Shown: positions 10,801 through 19,789, counted from the first letter of the stretch. The stretch is 64,000 nt of DNA from Microcoleus vaginatus PCC 9802 (GCA_022701275.1 CP031740.1:259001-323000); one strand, 5' to 3'. The notes: a model not told the origin generated them from the letters alone. Numbers and translations are program-made.

Positions 10801-12295
10801 TCGTACCAGTTGCCAATTGCCGCAAACCAAATCCGTGGGTATCATAACCACCTGCAAACTCTGGATAACCACCCGCCCGCATCCAACTTTGTTTAGTAAA
10901 CAGATAGTTACCACTAGCTCCTGGAATCATGTGAGTTTTAAGAGCATCAGCCCACGTAGTGATATCTTTAAACTCCCACTTGTTGCCTTCTGCATAGTTT
11001 TCTATTCTTTCGTTAAAAAACCTTTTTTCCTTAAAAACAGCAACATCAGCTCCTGAAGTCAACATAAACTCTTTTAGCTTTGGTATACTTCCTGGTACTA
11101 ATATATTGTCTGAATCTAAACAAAAAATAAGTGAGTGTGTAGCGTTTCTAACAGCAGTATTTCTCGCTGGTGCCCCACCCCGGTTTTGAGGATGGTGAAA
11201 AGCTTTGATCGATGGGTAATTTCTTCTTAATTTTTCTAAAACCTTCTCGGTATTATCTGTAGAACCATCATTGACAATAATTAGTTCATCACCTGCGATG
11301 AAATTACCATTCATTATCGAATCAACAGACTCTTCTATTGTGTCGGCGCAATTATAGGCTGGCATGATAAAACTGATATTTGTTTTCATGTCCTGAACCT
11401 GCTGGTTGTGAGTTGTCAACTGATTGAGTCTGGCTTTAGACTTTGCTAATTCAGCTTTAATTTTTTCTAAATTAGACGCATCTTTCCTATTAATTGGTAT
11501 TTCCTTCACGACAGGGCTTGGGATGGTAATAGTTACATCGGGCCGATTACCTGAAACAAATGAGTGGACTCGCTCGCCTACGGCTAAAAAATTATTGTAC
11601 CCATAGTTTTCATGTTGCTCCAAAAAAAATGGTTTATCCTCTAATCCTTGAGGCAATATTTTAAATATTGAGAAACCGAATTCATGTAAGTAATCAAAAA
11701 CATCCTTTAACGTTATTGAGGCGTCAATGAAAGTTGCACCGTACTCGAACTGAATGTAATCCACTTCGCCTCTGCGTAATAAGTTCCTTGCTCCATAAAG
11801 CACATCTAACTCAGCGCCTTCCACATCTATTTTAAGAAAGTTGATTCGCTGAATGCCGAGTCGCTCGCAGTAACTATCAATATTTAATGTCGGAACAACA
11901 ATTTCATTGGGAGCTTTATGCCATCCCATTTGTTCTACAACCTCTCTGCGGTAAAATGTACTCCAAGCGGAAGCATTCTCGTAGTAATAAAATGTCTTAT
12001 ATTCATCATTTTCATTTTTAGTTAATGCTAAGTTGTTAGCGGTAATTTTTGGCGCGTTTGTATTTTCTGCGAGGTTTTCTAAAAGGGTATTATATACTTG
12101 AGGAATTGGCTCAAATAAATGCACTTCTACATCTGTGAGTCTACTCAAAACTTCTTTTGTCCAATCACCAACATTGGCACCTACGTCAAAAACAACAGAT
12201 CCCTCGGAAATAAACTGTTGGATAATCGCAGTTTCGCCGCTGGTTTCTACACTGCCTTGGGAGCTTTGATTAGACTGGGGCTGTTCGATTTTCAT
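4805..12295 (-). CDS. Giant eight-module methyltransferase/glycosyltransferase protein
   Basis: This 2496-residue protein carries these modules in order. (1) FkbM-type SAM methyltransferase, about residues 20-245 ([27 protein letters not shown]). (2) GT2, about 305-590 ([15 protein letters not shown]). (3) GT11-like alpha-1,2-fucosyltransferase, about 598-860 (HLRRGDY). (4) A second GT-A-like domain, about 880-1185 (WQVDVDELW). (5) GT4, about 1205-1555 ([19 protein letters not shown]). (6-8) Three further GT2 domains near 1595, 1865 and 2135 (WINSDD, NANTDD, YLDDDD). A coiled-coil tail of about 120 residues follows. The start ATG has AGGAAA seven bases upstream. It probably builds a defined oligosaccharide as a one-chain assembly line; this is inferred from module content. 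There are no membrane segments, so it is likely cytoplasmic or membrane-associated. Confidence 0.85.
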   Translation of the reverse strand: MKIEQPQSNQSSQGSVETSGETAIIQQFISEGSVVFDVGANVGDWTKEVLSRLTDVEVHLFEPIPQVYNTLLENLAENTNAPKITANNLALTKNENDEYKTFYYYENASAWSTFYRREVVEQMGWHKAPNEIVVPTLNIDSYCERLGIQRINFLKIDVEGAELDVLYGARNLLRRGEVDYIQFEYGATFIDASITLKDVFDYLHEFGFSIFKILPQGLEDKPFFLEQHENYGYNNFLAVGERVHSFVSGNRPDVTITIPSPVVKEIPINRKDASNLEKIKAELAKSKARLNQLTTHNQQVQDMKTNISFIMPAYNCADTIEESVDSIMNGNFIAGDELIIVNDGSTDNTEKVLEKLRRNYPSIKAFHHPQNRGGAPARNTAVRNATHSLIFCLDSDNILVPGSIPKLKEFMLTSGADVAVFKEKRFFNERIENYAEGNKWEFKDITTWADALKTHMIPGASGNYLFTKQSWMRAGGYPEFAGGYDTHGFGLRQLATGTKMMSMPNSCYYHRQGWESYYIRYSKEHKISLKIAQVLLPFKYLISEKDINYIWGEGKEIWYSEVLESRPISLIESNPCYPSELFYPSWGDITPPALPAVITMSTLGTNGRFANQIFQYAFLRIYAKEHQLKLQTSEWIGQYLFGHQEPVVSRELPQVKDPYSEIDDLAKSLKENSTTPYTNVDFWGYFQYHTSCYAPHKDYFCSLFQPVPGVTTKLQLAVQSLHAKGKTVVGLHLRRGDYGYNEFFLTPNEWYKKWLQEIWENLEQPVLFIASDEIDKVIGDFREYNPITSKDLGIELPEAPFYPDFYLLSQCDIVAISNSSFSFAACMLNEEGKLFVRPHLFQEKLIPFDPWNDYPILRESLIAQHSLAEARGANTVLSSPSLPVNFFTIVLNGEPFIRYHIQVFKQLPFKWHWHIVEGVAELKHDTAWSLSLGGKVTNEIHRNGRSNDGTTEYLDKLKQEYPDNITIYRKPEGIFWDGKREMVNAPLGRINEECLLWQVDVDELWTTQQICTTRQMFIDNPTKTAAWYWCWYFVGENLVISTRNCYAHNPNQEWLRTWRFKPCMKWQKHEPPCLEELGGDGEWHDVAAVNPFRHEETEQQGLVFQHFAYVMIKQLQFKEIYYGYKDAVLQWSQLQKQTQFPVLLRQYVGWVHDETMVNTATSMGLLPILSKAADGINWRFKIGSQEVLAKDSEIIAISEQSKAQIKDSIKVIVDGVFFQLNHTGIARLWNSLLEEWVISGFAKQVLVLDRAGTAPKINGVQYRTVEAYNYGATDADRQILQQICDEEGADIFISTYYTTPLSTPSVFMGYDMIPELIGKNLDNEPMWREKHYGIKHASAYITISENTAYNLAGCFPHISPSSITVAHCGVKTNLFPANFQEISAFQSTYGISKQYFLLVGDRAGWCGYKNGILFFKAFAQLANKHDFEIVCTGGEPTIEEQFWQYTSGVQVHKLYLTDEELRVAYSGAVVLVYPSLYEGFGMPVIEAMACGCPVIASKRASLPEVAGTAALYISGFDVSELVNALQEVQKPELRNQLISAGLEQAKKFSWSKMAEIVREALLNATNKSSSDSAIIATKEIKKLASSFNIRISKYLPKISIVTPSFNQGEYLEECIDSVLSQGYPNLEYVIMDGGSTDGSVEIIKKYEKHLNYWQSQPDGGQYAGINQGFAKTNGEIMAWINSDDKYHPDAFLKVAAAFNKYPQMEWLMGRPNAWDGLNGNAQFIAEYEPQWSREFLLGKTWKSCGQWIQQESTFWKRCLWNKAGGQLQLDPPMVTADFELWVRFSRHAQLYFIDTLLGGARWHEKQRSRVFWERCMEEIDEVLAKEQALIASGLHQTSLPAPHRVVLSAEEIVAVKQQAKQIIQVSAIVSTYNSAKFIRGCLENLVNQTLYQKGELEIVVIDSASPQNEESIVKEFQAQYPNIIYERTSQRETLYASWNRAIKMARGIYITNANTDDILRPDALEIMANYLDNHLEVSLIYPDQLITNTPNDTWATTKANRRWNWPSFNYNELESRCIIGSQPMWRKSLHEKYGYFRPEFTSAGDYEFWLRIGKTENFARIPEPLGLYYENPQGLEHSSSVGQQETQKILEEYGITQRGVIPKTSIPVAISPSELNALPYRQIGQSTVNIGRPLVSVIIPTKDRPEMLTQAIQSVLNQTFTELEIIVVNDGGVDVQSVISRLNAKGNIVYKKHDRTLERSAARNTGIRAARGKYIAYLDDDDNYYPNHIETLVKFLENGEYKIAYTDAVMAQQEKQNGEYVTLHRSVPYSLDFDKDKILVSNCTPNLCLMHEKSCLDEVGLFDETLSTHEDWDLIIRLSRKFDIAHIKETTCEFTQRNDGTNTSSHNRGDFTRTREIIFNQYRHYAEANPAILEAQKEAFIAEAKELAQQVQQIQAQFTQSLDKLQSQLEEKESHLQQNQAEKSELSAQVEIWQRSTQEVKAKLEATQSEKEGVKSQLNSWKQTAEEMQIELDRSRSKLKQAQSQLDRSAFPIGKS

Positions 12296-12365
12296 TGCTA
12301 TTTTCCTGTTTTTAAGTTTATAAAATTAAAGCCTTGGTTTTTGACCAAAAGTGAGACATCCTACT
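12296..12365 (-). promoter_or_regulatory. Duplicated 5' leader of the giant gene
   Basis: The ~65 bases upstream of the giant gene closely match the ~65 bases upstream of the truncated GT2 copy (13492-13561), including ATAGCAATG at the start codon, TTTTAA(A/C)TT.ATAAAATT and the tract around TTTTTGACCAA. The shared leader shows that the duplication included the translation start region. It also fixes the start of the downstream copy. Confidence 0.65.
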
Positions 12366-12441
12366 TGATGGCAATTAAGTAGTAGTGGTTTAGCTTTTTC
12401 TCGCCCAACTCGTCATGGCCAGAAGAGTGGCTAGGCCCACG

Positions 12442-13491
12442 TCATGAGCCTCCCCCATTAGTGTCAAGGGTTGACATAGTGATTACTACTGGCAAGACAG
12501 GTGGAGAGATATCTCCCCATGAAGGATAAAATAATTCAGAAGGATAACATGGATTACTCTCTATTAATGAAATTGGACGTGATTCCAACACCTCAGAATA
12601 CCAAATTTCTTTACCTTCACCCCAAATATAACTAATATCTTGGTCGGAAATTAAATGTTTAAAAGGCAAAAGAACCTGTGCCATTTCCAGGGAAATATTG
12701 TGTTCTTTTGAATACCGAATATAATAAGACTCCCAGCCTTGACGATGATAATAATAAGAATCGGGCATCGATACCATTTTCGCACCAGTTGCCAGTTGTC
12801 GTAAACCAAATCCGTGGGTATCATAACCTGTCAACTCTGGATAACCACCCGCCCGCATCCAACTTTTTTTGGTAAACATATAATTACCACTAGCTCCTGG
12901 AAATATGTGAGTTTTGAGAGCATCATCCAACGTAGTGATGTCTTTAAACTCCCACTTGTTGCCTTCTGCATAGTTTTCTATTCTTTCTGTAAAAAACCTT
13001 TTTTCCTTAAAAACAGCAACATCAGCTCCTGAAGTAAACATAAACTCTTTTAACTTTGGTACAGTTCCTGGTACTAATATATTGTCTGAATCTAAACAAA
13101 AGATAATTGAATGTTTAACATGACTCACAGCCATGTTTCTAGCTGGTGCCCCCCCTCGGTTTTGAGGATGGTGAAAAACTTTGATTGAGGGGTAATTTCT
13201 TCTTAACTTTTCCAAAACCTTTGCTGTATGATCCGTCGAGCCATCATTAACAATAATTAATTCATCACCATCTGTAAAGTTGCCGTTAAAGATTGAGTTA
13301 ATAGACTCTTCTATTGTGTCGGCGCAGTTATAGGCTGGCATGATAAAACTGATATTTGCTTTCCTCGCCTGAATTTGCTGGATGTGAGTTTGGAACTGAT
13401 TAAGTCGGGCTTGATAACGTGCTAACTCAGCTTTAATTTTTTCTAAATTAGACTGTGAATCTTTTATTTTAATTGGTATTTCCTTTTGCAT
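12442..13491 (-). CDS. GT2 glycosyltransferase, truncated duplicate of the giant protein's second module
   Basis: This is a single GT2 domain ([25 protein letters not shown]) preceded by a short [10 protein letters not shown] coiled linker. It is nearly identical, in DNA and protein, to residues ~275-605 of the neighbouring giant protein. It ends abruptly at ITMSTLDTNGGGS, exactly where the giant continues into its fucosyltransferase module ([15 protein letters not shown]), so it is a 3'-truncated copy. I chose the ATG at 13491 rather than an in-frame ATG at 13554: GGAG precedes it by seven bases, and the 5' leader is homologous to that of the giant gene at this point. The GT2 core itself looks intact, so it may still be active. 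Confidence 0.8.
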   Translation of the reverse strand: MQKEIPIKIKDSQSNLEKIKAELARYQARLNQFQTHIQQIQARKANISFIMPAYNCADTIEESINSIFNGNFTDGDELIIVNDGSTDHTAKVLEKLRRNYPSIKVFHHPQNRGGAPARNMAVSHVKHSIIFCLDSDNILVPGTVPKLKEFMFTSGADVAVFKEKRFFTERIENYAEGNKWEFKDITTLDDALKTHIFPGASGNYMFTKKSWMRAGGYPELTGYDTHGFGLRQLATGAKMVSMPDSYYYHRQGWESYYIRYSKEHNISLEMAQVLLPFKHLISDQDISYIWGEGKEIWYSEVLESRPISLIESNPCYPSELFYPSWGDISPPVLPVVITMSTLDTNGGGS

Positions 13492-13563
13492 TGCTATCTC
13501 CTTGCTTTTAAGTTGATAAAATTCAAGGCCAGCTTTTTGACCAAGCCAAGGCATCCAAAGGGA

Positions 13564-13962
13564 TTACCCTTTATTAATGTACAAACTGACTAATTGCTTC
13601 ATCTCCTCTCTTTGAACAGGGTCTACGATCTCTTTTTGCAATTGCCCAATTTTTAATAGCATATCATCTGATGGAACACGATGATATCTGTCAATGTAAT
13701 TGAGGAGTAGAAAGAGGGTTTTATTCCACGTTATACCATGTCGCTCACATATTATTTTTTGAACTTCTGTTGCAAAATCAAAACGCTCTGATGGCTCTAA
13801 GCATTCATATATAGGCGAAAAAAGAATGTCATTAAAAGCCGATATTGATGTACTCAAATGTGGATACTCTCCCTGAAATCTTGGAAGACCACTCCGCGCA
13901 GCCCCATGTTGGTAGCCACCATTTGTTGGGCCATACTTTGAAAGATGAATGTGTTCAACCAT
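13564..13962 (-). pseudogene. Probable C-terminal fragment of a GT2-family protein
   Basis: This open frame of 132 codons has no recognisable catalytic domain. Its sequence (SGLPRFQGEYPHLSTSISAFNDI, in parts) resembles, from memory, the C-terminal extension that follows the GT2 domain in cyanobacterial proteins like the neighbour at 14085-15104. That neighbour ends prematurely just after VKTLENV, where such an extension would begin. The simplest reading is that the two frames are remnants of one gene split by a frameshift or rearrangement in the 122 bases between them. It could instead be an independent small protein. Its ATG has no clear ribosome binding site. Confidence 0.4.
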
Positions 13963-14084
13963 AAATCACAGATATTGCATTGAATGAACAATTAACTGGA
14001 ATTAATTAGAGTTGAAAGTTTTTAGGACATTTCAATTTCTAAAAAAATTACCGGGAAAGTTTTATAGTTGCCTCCCATGAAAAA

Positions 14085-15104
14085 TCATTGACGTGATCTC
14101 TTAAGAGAGACATTTTCCAGGGTTTTCACTTTCCCCAAAAAAGCAATTGATGCTATAAACAGCCAATCTCCTCCCATTGTATGATTCATAGAACCCCTCA
14201 ATAATTGATTGCGACGATACAGACCATAAAACACTCCATTATCTAATACCTGTTGATAATAAGCTTTAACTCTTTCTGTTGCCTTCTCCTGCCAGAGATT
14301 GAGTCTTTCACCTTCAAAAATAAACTCTTTTTCACTGAAGTCTTGTTCGTTGTTTTCTCGGAAATAGAATGTTTGTCCACAGACTAAAGAATAATCTGGA
14401 TTTTCTTGTAAAAAATTGACACACTTGCTGACATAAGAAGAATCTAAGTAATCATCATCAGCAAGCCACATAAAAAACTCTCCATCAGAATGAGCTAAAA
14501 CTTCTTTAAAGTTCCTTGTTGGCCCATAATTAGTAGGTTGACGTATATATTTAATTCTTTCAGATTGTTTACACAATTCTTGACACATCAATGAAGTGTC
14601 ATCCGTTGAGGCATTGTCTGAAATGACTATTTCAATATTATCATAGTCCTGGTTAATAAGTGAATTAATAGAACGTTTGATTAGATGAGCACGATTGTAA
14701 GTTGGAATGCCAACACTAACCAAGGGCTTAATATTTAGCTTTGTTTTTGGCACATGACTAGAGGATGCGATCGCATCTTTTATCCTACCTACTTTAGCTA
14801 AAGCAATACCCAATTGTTGGTAATATTTGTGACAGTTAGGCTCAATCTCTATGGCTCGTTGGTAGTAAAGTATAGCCTCTGACCATCTTTCTAAATTGGC
14901 TAAATTATCACCAGCCTTCACCCAAACTTCCGCTTTATGATAAATATCCTCACTATCGTCTAATTTTAGCTCTAACGCGAGCGCTTTTTCTAACGAGGCC
15001 ATCGCCTCTGTTTTTTTGTCCAACTGTAACCATACTTGCGCTAGTTCAGCATAAAGCATCGCCATTTCAGCATGGGCTTCCGCTAATTGTTGGTTTATTT
15101 CCAC
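14085..15104 (-). CDS. TPR-GT2 glycosyltransferase, probably C-terminally truncated
   Basis: Residues 1-~115 form about three TPRs (YYQRAIEIEPNCHKYYQQLG). Residues ~127-330 form a GT2 domain with VSVGIPTYNRAHLIKRSINS, SDNASTDDTS and the metal-binding LADDDY. The frame stops at VSLKRSRQ, shortly after GGDWLFIASIAFLGKVKTLEN. In the adjacent frame the sequence continues for 17 codons (RDHVNDFSWEATIKLSR). This suggests a frameshift, with lost C-terminal material now represented by 13564-13962. The GT-A core residues are present, so some activity is possible. It lies in a minus-strand group with the coiled-coil and sulfotransferase genes. Confidence 0.75.
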   Translation of the reverse strand: MEINQQLAEAHAEMAMLYAELAQVWLQLDKKTEAMASLEKALALELKLDDSEDIYHKAEVWVKAGDNLANLERWSEAILYYQRAIEIEPNCHKYYQQLGIALAKVGRIKDAIASSSHVPKTKLNIKPLVSVGIPTYNRAHLIKRSINSLINQDYDNIEIVISDNASTDDTSLMCQELCKQSERIKYIRQPTNYGPTRNFKEVLAHSDGEFFMWLADDDYLDSSYVSKCVNFLQENPDYSLVCGQTFYFRENNEQDFSEKEFIFEGERLNLWQEKATERVKAYYQQVLDNGVFYGLYRRNQLLRGSMNHTMGGDWLFIASIAFLGKVKTLENVSLKRSRQ

Positions 15105-15183
15105 GGTTTAATCACTGTGCGAATTACTTAGTTTGTTGTTTGTTTTTCCCAGTATATTGACGCAATCGCGACCCGAAGATGAC

Positions 15184-16713
15184 TCAGGCATGACTGATAG
15201 TAAACCTCCCTTGCATCAGTTGTTTCCACTCTTGTGAGTTAGTCAAAGTGTAGGTATCAAAGGGCTGTCCCTTTTCCTCCGATAATTTGCCAAAACTCTC
15301 TAACCAGTTGACTACACACTCGGTTCGTGAAATAGGTGTGACTTTCAAAGACTCCTGCAAACACTGTTGCATTCTCTTTAAATCACCACTTTGATAAGCA
15401 TACCACGCATCCCAGACTAGAAGTGTGTACGGCATCTGACTCTCGACACCTCGATCACTAACCGCATATTGCTGGAAATGCGATCGATCCAACTCTTCCT
15501 GAACTTGGACAAGTTGAGACTGATAATGCTGGGACTCTTCCAGAACTTGGGCAAGTTGAGACTGATAATGCTGAGATTCTTCCAGAACTTGGGCAAGTTG
15601 AGACTGATAATGCTGAGATTCTTCCTGAACTTGGACAAGTTGAGACTGATAATGCTGAGATTCTTCCAGAACTTGGGCAAGTTGAGAGTAGGAACGCTTC
15701 AATTTATTTTGAAGTTGATGCTTTTGAGACTGTGACTGCTGCAATATTGCTTCTGCCTGACGCTGCTGAACTTGGGACTGTTCCAATTCTCCTAGAACCT
15801 GGACAAGTTGAGAGTGCGATCGCTTCAATTCCATGCTGCTGCTGCGAAGTTTAGACTGCGAATGTTCTAATTCTCCCTGAACTTGTCCAATTTGAGAGCC
15901 CAATCGCTCCGCTTCCAACTGAATATGCTCTACTTTGGAGTTGCACTGTGCTAATTCTGCCTGAGACTGTGCTAATTCTGCCTGAGTTTGATGCAGTTGA
16001 AAACGAGTTCGCTCTAATTCCCACTGACTCTGATGCAGTTGAGAATTCTTGTGTGCTAACTCTGCTCTATTCTGATGCAGTTGTGACTGCGACTGTTCCA
16101 ATACTACCTCAGTGGAGTGCAGTTGTGACTGCGACTGTTCCAATACTGCCTGAGTCGAGTGCAGTTGTGACTGCGACTGTTCCAATACTGCCTGAGTCGA
16201 GTGCAGTTGTGACTGCGACTGTTCCAACTCGGCCTGAGTCGAGTGCAGTTGTGACTGCGACTGTTCCAACTCTGCCTGAGTCGAGTGCAGTTGTGACTGC
16301 GATTGTTCCAACTCTGCCTGAGTCGAGTGCAGTTGTGACTGCGACTGTTCCAACTCTGCCTGAGTCGAGTGCAGTTGACCTTGATACTCTTGCAACAGTG
16401 TCTCAGCTTGTTGAATTTTATCTTGGAATTGTTCCAATACTTCCTGAGTTTGATGCAATTGACTTTGATACTGCTGCACTTCCCCCTGAGTTTGATTTAG
16501 CCGAGCCTTATGCTGTTCCAACTCCTCCTGAGCCGCGTGGAGTTGACTCTGCGACTGCTGCAATTCCTCCTGAGTGGCGTGGAGTTGACTCTGCGACTGT
16601 TGCACTTCCCCCTGAGCCGCGTGCAGTTGCGCCAGATAGTATTGCCATTCCCCCTGATTATGCTGGGGAAGTCCATAAGGCATAGTCGAAAACTTATTTT
16701 CTGAATCACTCAT
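15184..16713 (-). CDS. Coiled-coil protein built of 14-residue repeats
   Basis: This 509-residue protein is rich in Gln, Ser, Leu and Glu. Residues ~25-400 are an almost unbroken coiled coil made of 14-residue (two-heptad) units of two types: QLHSTQAELEQSQS and QLAQVLEESQHYQS. The last ~95 residues (from about SQMPYTLLVWDAWYAYQSGD) are globular and may be TPR-like; the domain is unrecognised. No signal peptide or membrane segment is seen. Its place between a glycosyltransferase and a sulfotransferase suggests a spacer or scaffold for glycan enzymes, an inference only. The start ATG at 16713 has no strong Shine-Dalgarno (GGGGAAATAATA precedes it). Confidence 0.75.
   Translation of the reverse strand: MSDSENKFSTMPYGLPQHNQGEWQYYLAQLHAAQGEVQQSQSQLHATQEELQQSQSQLHAAQEELEQHKARLNQTQGEVQQYQSQLHQTQEVLEQFQDKIQQAETLLQEYQGQLHSTQAELEQSQSQLHSTQAELEQSQSQLHSTQAELEQSQSQLHSTQAELEQSQSQLHSTQAVLEQSQSQLHSTQAVLEQSQSQLHSTEVVLEQSQSQLHQNRAELAHKNSQLHQSQWELERTRFQLHQTQAELAQSQAELAQCNSKVEHIQLEAERLGSQIGQVQGELEHSQSKLRSSSMELKRSHSQLVQVLGELEQSQVQQRQAEAILQQSQSQKHQLQNKLKRSYSQLAQVLEESQHYQSQLVQVQEESQHYQSQLAQVLEESQHYQSQLAQVLEESQHYQSQLVQVQEELDRSHFQQYAVSDRGVESQMPYTLLVWDAWYAYQSGDLKRMQQCLQESLKVTPISRTECVVNWLESFGKLSEEKGQPFDTYTLTNSQEWKQLMQGRFTISHA
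15501..15690. repeat. 42-bp tandem repeat array (QLAQVLEESQHYQS units)
   Basis: Four full 42-bp units begin at 15501, 15543, 15585 and 15627, and a diverging fifth begins at 15669. Each encodes 14 residues of the coiled coil, so unit gain or loss preserves the reading frame. Confidence 0.9.
16080..16373. repeat. 42-bp tandem repeat array, seven units (QLHSTQAELEQSQS)
   Basis: Seven consecutive 42-bp units start at 16080, 16122, 16164, 16206, 16248, 16290 and 16332. The middle units differ at only a few positions. Each unit is two coiled-coil heptads, so slippage would change rod length in 14-residue steps without a frameshift. Confidence 0.92.
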
Positions 16714-16728
16714 TATTATTTCCCCACT

Positions 16729-17742
16729 CTACTCAATGAATTGATGAATTGATGAAATTAGTTTTGTAAAATACTGTTGATCTTTCCAGTCTTTACTGTT
16801 TTGCGGGTCTTCTACCAGTACGTCTAGGGGAAGTGTTCGCCATAAATCAAACCATTGAGGACGTTTTGCATCTAGGAGATTTCGCATCTCTTCGTAAGAA
16901 TAACCCAGTTGAAGGAATTTTTCCACTCCTAAAAATTCTAAATAATCATTTACTATTCTCCAGACTTGAGGATTTTCTAGAGCCATAATCCATTTATCTA
17001 AATTTTGGGAATCTGGTTTGGTGTCCTGGTAAACCTTATTCTGATCTCCGTATCTCCACACAGGCTGATCTTTGGTCCTTCCATAATCTATCATTTCTGG
17101 TGAAAATTGAAGTCCTAACCAGCTACAAATCTTATTTACTTCCGATTCGGGATTCAACAGTAACCATTCATAATGTAATACCATGCAGTTATTATTTAAT
17201 AAGTTTCTACCAGCGATTAATCGAGCGGGAGCTTCTAACAAATCTTGCTTATACAGATGGAGTCTAAAGTAGTCGTCTTGCGTCCAAGTATTGATCATCG
17301 AACATAAAACTGCTAAAGGATTTCGCAGTAAAATAATAAAATGCGCTTCTGGAAAAGTTTTGTAAAGTTCGGATATTATCAAATAGTAGCGCGGTGTTTT
17401 ATCCAAAAAAAAATTTTTTCCTGAACTGGTGGCTGCACAGTTATACAAGTAAGAATACATTCGGCGCAAACCATTGAAATAAGCTTCTTTCCCATCTGGT
17501 AATTCGTCCACAAAACCTTGGACAGCATTCCTAGCCCATTGAGCATTATACTCTACTTCATATCCCTCTGAGCGCAGAGCATATAAAGGATGAAGCATTA
17601 ACCAAGGTTCAGAAACTGTATGAATTTCACAGTGGCGGCCCAACATCCGTTGTGTTAATGTTGACCCAGCACGAGGCTGAGAAATTAAAAAGATTAGGTT
17701 TTTGCCTTGTAAGAGACTCTCGTCAGAAAATCCAAGTGTCAT
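16729..17742 (-). CDS. Sulfotransferase family protein
   Basis: The N-terminal motif SQPRAGSTLTQRML is a canonical 5'-phosphosulfate binding loop for PAPS, and LLRNPLAVLCSM fits the 3'-phosphate binding region. The protein probably transfers sulfate from PAPS to a glycan or other acceptor in the cytoplasm. The neighbourhood suggests a sulfated surface polysaccharide, which is an inference. The frame can be extended to a TTG at 17802, but the ATG at 17742 gives the usual short lead before the PAPS loop; neither has a strong ribosome binding site. The length, 337 residues from this ATG, is normal for the family. Confidence 0.8.
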   Translation of the reverse strand: MTLGFSDESLLQGKNLIFLISQPRAGSTLTQRMLGRHCEIHTVSEPWLMLHPLYALRSEGYEVEYNAQWARNAVQGFVDELPDGKEAYFNGLRRMYSYLYNCAATSSGKNFFLDKTPRYYLIISELYKTFPEAHFIILLRNPLAVLCSMINTWTQDDYFRLHLYKQDLLEAPARLIAGRNLLNNNCMVLHYEWLLLNPESEVNKICSWLGLQFSPEMIDYGRTKDQPVWRYGDQNKVYQDTKPDSQNLDKWIMALENPQVWRIVNDYLEFLGVEKFLQLGYSYEEMRNLLDAKRPQWFDLWRTLPLDVLVEDPQNSKDWKDQQYFTKLISSIHQFIE

Positions 17743-18210
17743 ATTTTTTTTATGTTTCCCGATGCTTTCACCGTATATTCCTGTCAATCCAACCCCAAAC
17801 AACGAAACGCTTCGGTCACAAAATCCTCTAGAGTATAACTTTCCCTATTCCCCCCGAGCGCACTTTCGTAACCGATTCTACTACAACCTCAAATAACGAC
17901 CTCTACATATCCGTCTCAAACTCATTCCCGATCAACAGAAACATCACCTAACAGGAATTTTTCAACTCCCTGTCGCCCTTGGACAACCTACTCCTAAACA
18001 TGGTTTCTCAAAAGCTTACCACAAATGAGGGTAATTTTTGCCCGATCGCGCGCAATGAACTCAAGCCATCGCCTCCCCAAGAATATCAGACTTCAGCTCT
18101 CTGAGGATGTTCCCGCACGCACCAGGCATTATGCACAAGCGATTTGTGCGAAGCGCTAGGTACTCTAGCTTGGCGCAGTAAATTTATCCACAAAATAAAT
18201 AAGCGATTGA
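17743..18210. other. Intergenic region with a dispersed repeat
   Basis: No intact gene is visible here. The segment separates the sulfotransferase from a gene remnant and holds one copy of a ~120-bp repeat that recurs at 24893-25018. Confidence 0.55.
18017..18132. repeat. Dispersed repeat, copy A
   Basis: This segment, from TACCACAA to CATTAT, matches 24893-25018 in the same orientation. The best-conserved core is 18083-18132, which differs from its partner at only two or three bases over 50. Both copies lie on the 5' side of minus-strand glycan genes. Read on the minus strand, both contain a short open tail (ACGNILR-LKSDILG) ending in TGA. Confidence 0.8.
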
Positions 18211-18561
18211 CGAACATCCGCGATCGCTACATTCAGCGCGATCGGTGCTACAACTTATGAAACAGTCGTTTGGGCTAAGGCTATAGATTTACACATATCA
18301 CCAGTCGGAGCGGGACTGATTTATCCAGTATGGATAGGTCACCAACCAGGGGTGTTATATGCACACACTCAAATACTTAATGACTTTGGACAATCCTATT
18401 ATGCGACCTCAAATGCACCCCATTTGGAAAAAATGTTAGCACAGGTATTTATACCCAAGGATAGTATCGTTGATTTACCAGGCTTTAACTATAATTGTAA
18501 TTGGCAGGCAATTTATACAGAAGTTATTAAAATATTAAACCAGTTGAATGAGAAAAAATAA
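18211..18561 (+). pseudogene. 3' remnant of a larger gene, possibly a GT61-like glycosyltransferase
   Basis: The frame is open from just after a TGA at 18208 to a stop at 18561, but it has no usable start until a GTG at 18352, well inside conserved-looking sequence. The readable peptide includes AIDLHISPVGAGLIYPVWIG and GFNYNCNWQAIYTEVIKILN. The pattern 'L.I.P.GAGL.....W....PGV' resembles the C-terminal acceptor-binding region of GT61/DUF563-type transferases (from memory). With no N-terminal half, it is best read as a decayed gene end. It is convergent with the DegT operon. Confidence 0.5.
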
Positions 18562-18583
18562 CCATATGATAAAAAATCTTGTG

Positions 18584-18615
18584 AGAGGGGTATTGACTTT
18601 TCAACCATCCCCTCT
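18584..18615. terminator. Possible terminator hairpin
   Basis: AGAGGGG (18584-18590) and CCCCTCT (18609-18615) form a 7-bp stem between convergent reading frames. No strong T-run follows, so this is a weak call. Confidence 0.35.
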
Positions 18616-18665
18616 ATGAAACACTCTTAAGGTCAGTCTAACTTCTTCTCAAGCCCCCATTTTTT

Positions 18666-19787
18666 TCATGGAGATGCCAAGCATTTCGTTAAAGAATCCG
18701 TAATATAGTTGACTTGCTCTTGAGTGAGATTCAGTGCTGAAGGTAAATTTATGCCGAAGGGCGATAGACTCAAAGATACCGTATTTTGGGGTTGAGGTTT
18801 TCGTAAAACTCCTTGGTACGCTGGTAGAGTGCTGAGGGGATTAAAGAAAGGTCTAGCATCAATACCTTTTTCCTTGAGCCTCTCAATCAACTCTGGGTTT
18901 TGAACTCCCAACTTTTCATCCAGAATTGCTGTCACCATCCAGTAAGTATTTTTTACCCACTCTGCCTCATGGTTGAGATTTATACCCGAGAAACCGCCTA
19001 AAGAGTCTTTGTACCAATCAAAAATCTCGCGCTTGCGATTAATCAACTCTTCAATCCGCTCAAGTTGAGCTAACCCCAAAGCTGCTTGCATACTGCTCAT
19101 TTTGTACTTGTACGCCACTTCGGTATTCCAAAACATTTTACTGTGGGGATCTCTACCGTGATCCCGAAGGAAAAGACAACGCTGATAGATATCGTCGCTG
19201 TCTGTTACCAGCATCCCCCCTTCACCAGTCGTCAAAGTTTTGGAGCCATGAAAGCTAAAGGTACTCACTTCACCAAAACTGCCAGCTTTTCTACCCTTAT
19301 ATTCAGAGCCGATCGCCTCTGCTGCATCCTCTATCACAGCAATACCATGTTTGTCAGCAATTTCCTGAATCGCATCCATATCTGGCATATTGCCATATAA
19401 ATCAACGATGATGACTGCCTTAGTTTTCGGTGTAATCCGATCGGCAAAAGATTGAGCTGAAAGACACCAAGACAGCTCATCAATATCTGCAAAAACAGGA
19501 GTAGCACCCACATAACTAACAGGTGCCGAGGTGGCTATCCAAGTAATATCAGGAAGAATCACCTCATCTCCAGTTCCTACGCCAACAGACAGTAATGCTA
19601 AATGCAGACCTGATGTACAAGAAGGTAAACTAATCGCGTATTTTCGCCCTACATAATTCGCAAAAGCTTTTTCAAACCGATCGTGGTAGATATTAGCGTT
19701 GCTGTACCAAGCATTAGTAACAGCATCAGTAACATAGTCAATTTCTTTTTGAGTGATCCAAGGGCCAGCAACAGGAATACGTTCCAT
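18666..19787 (-). CDS. DegT/DnrJ/EryC1/StrS sugar aminotransferase
   Basis: A PLP-dependent transaminase of about 373 residues, of the type that converts a 4-keto (or 3-keto) nucleotide sugar to the amino sugar with glutamate as donor. SCTSGLHLALLSVGVGTGDEV and the PLP-lysine segment STFSFHGSKTLTTGEGG are clear. The lysine is present, so this is an aminotransferase rather than a ColD/RfbH-type dehydratase, in which it is replaced. The ATG at 19787 is preceded by GGAGGATTAAAA, a strong ribosome binding site lying in the last codons of the upstream gene. It is the last gene of the CDP-sugar operon and probably supplies the amine that the NeuD-like enzyme acylates. Confidence 0.88.
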   Translation of the reverse strand: MERIPVAGPWITQKEIDYVTDAVTNAWYSNANIYHDRFEKAFANYVGRKYAISLPSCTSGLHLALLSVGVGTGDEVILPDITWIATSAPVSYVGATPVFADIDELSWCLSAQSFADRITPKTKAVIIVDLYGNMPDMDAIQEIADKHGIAVIEDAAEAIGSEYKGRKAGSFGEVSTFSFHGSKTLTTGEGGMLVTDSDDIYQRCLFLRDHGRDPHSKMFWNTEVAYKYKMSSMQAALGLAQLERIEELINRKREIFDWYKDSLGGFSGINLNHEAEWVKNTYWMVTAILDEKLGVQNPELIERLKEKGIDARPFFNPLSTLPAYQGVLRKPQPQNTVSLSLSPFGINLPSALNLTQEQVNYITDSLTKCLASP

Positions 19788-19789
19788 TT

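Noticed and set aside
15948-16685. Long plus-strand open frame (245 codons) opposite the coiled-coil gene
   Set aside because: It is an antisense shadow of the 42-bp repeat array, repetitive (ESSAVVTATVP) and with no support as a gene.
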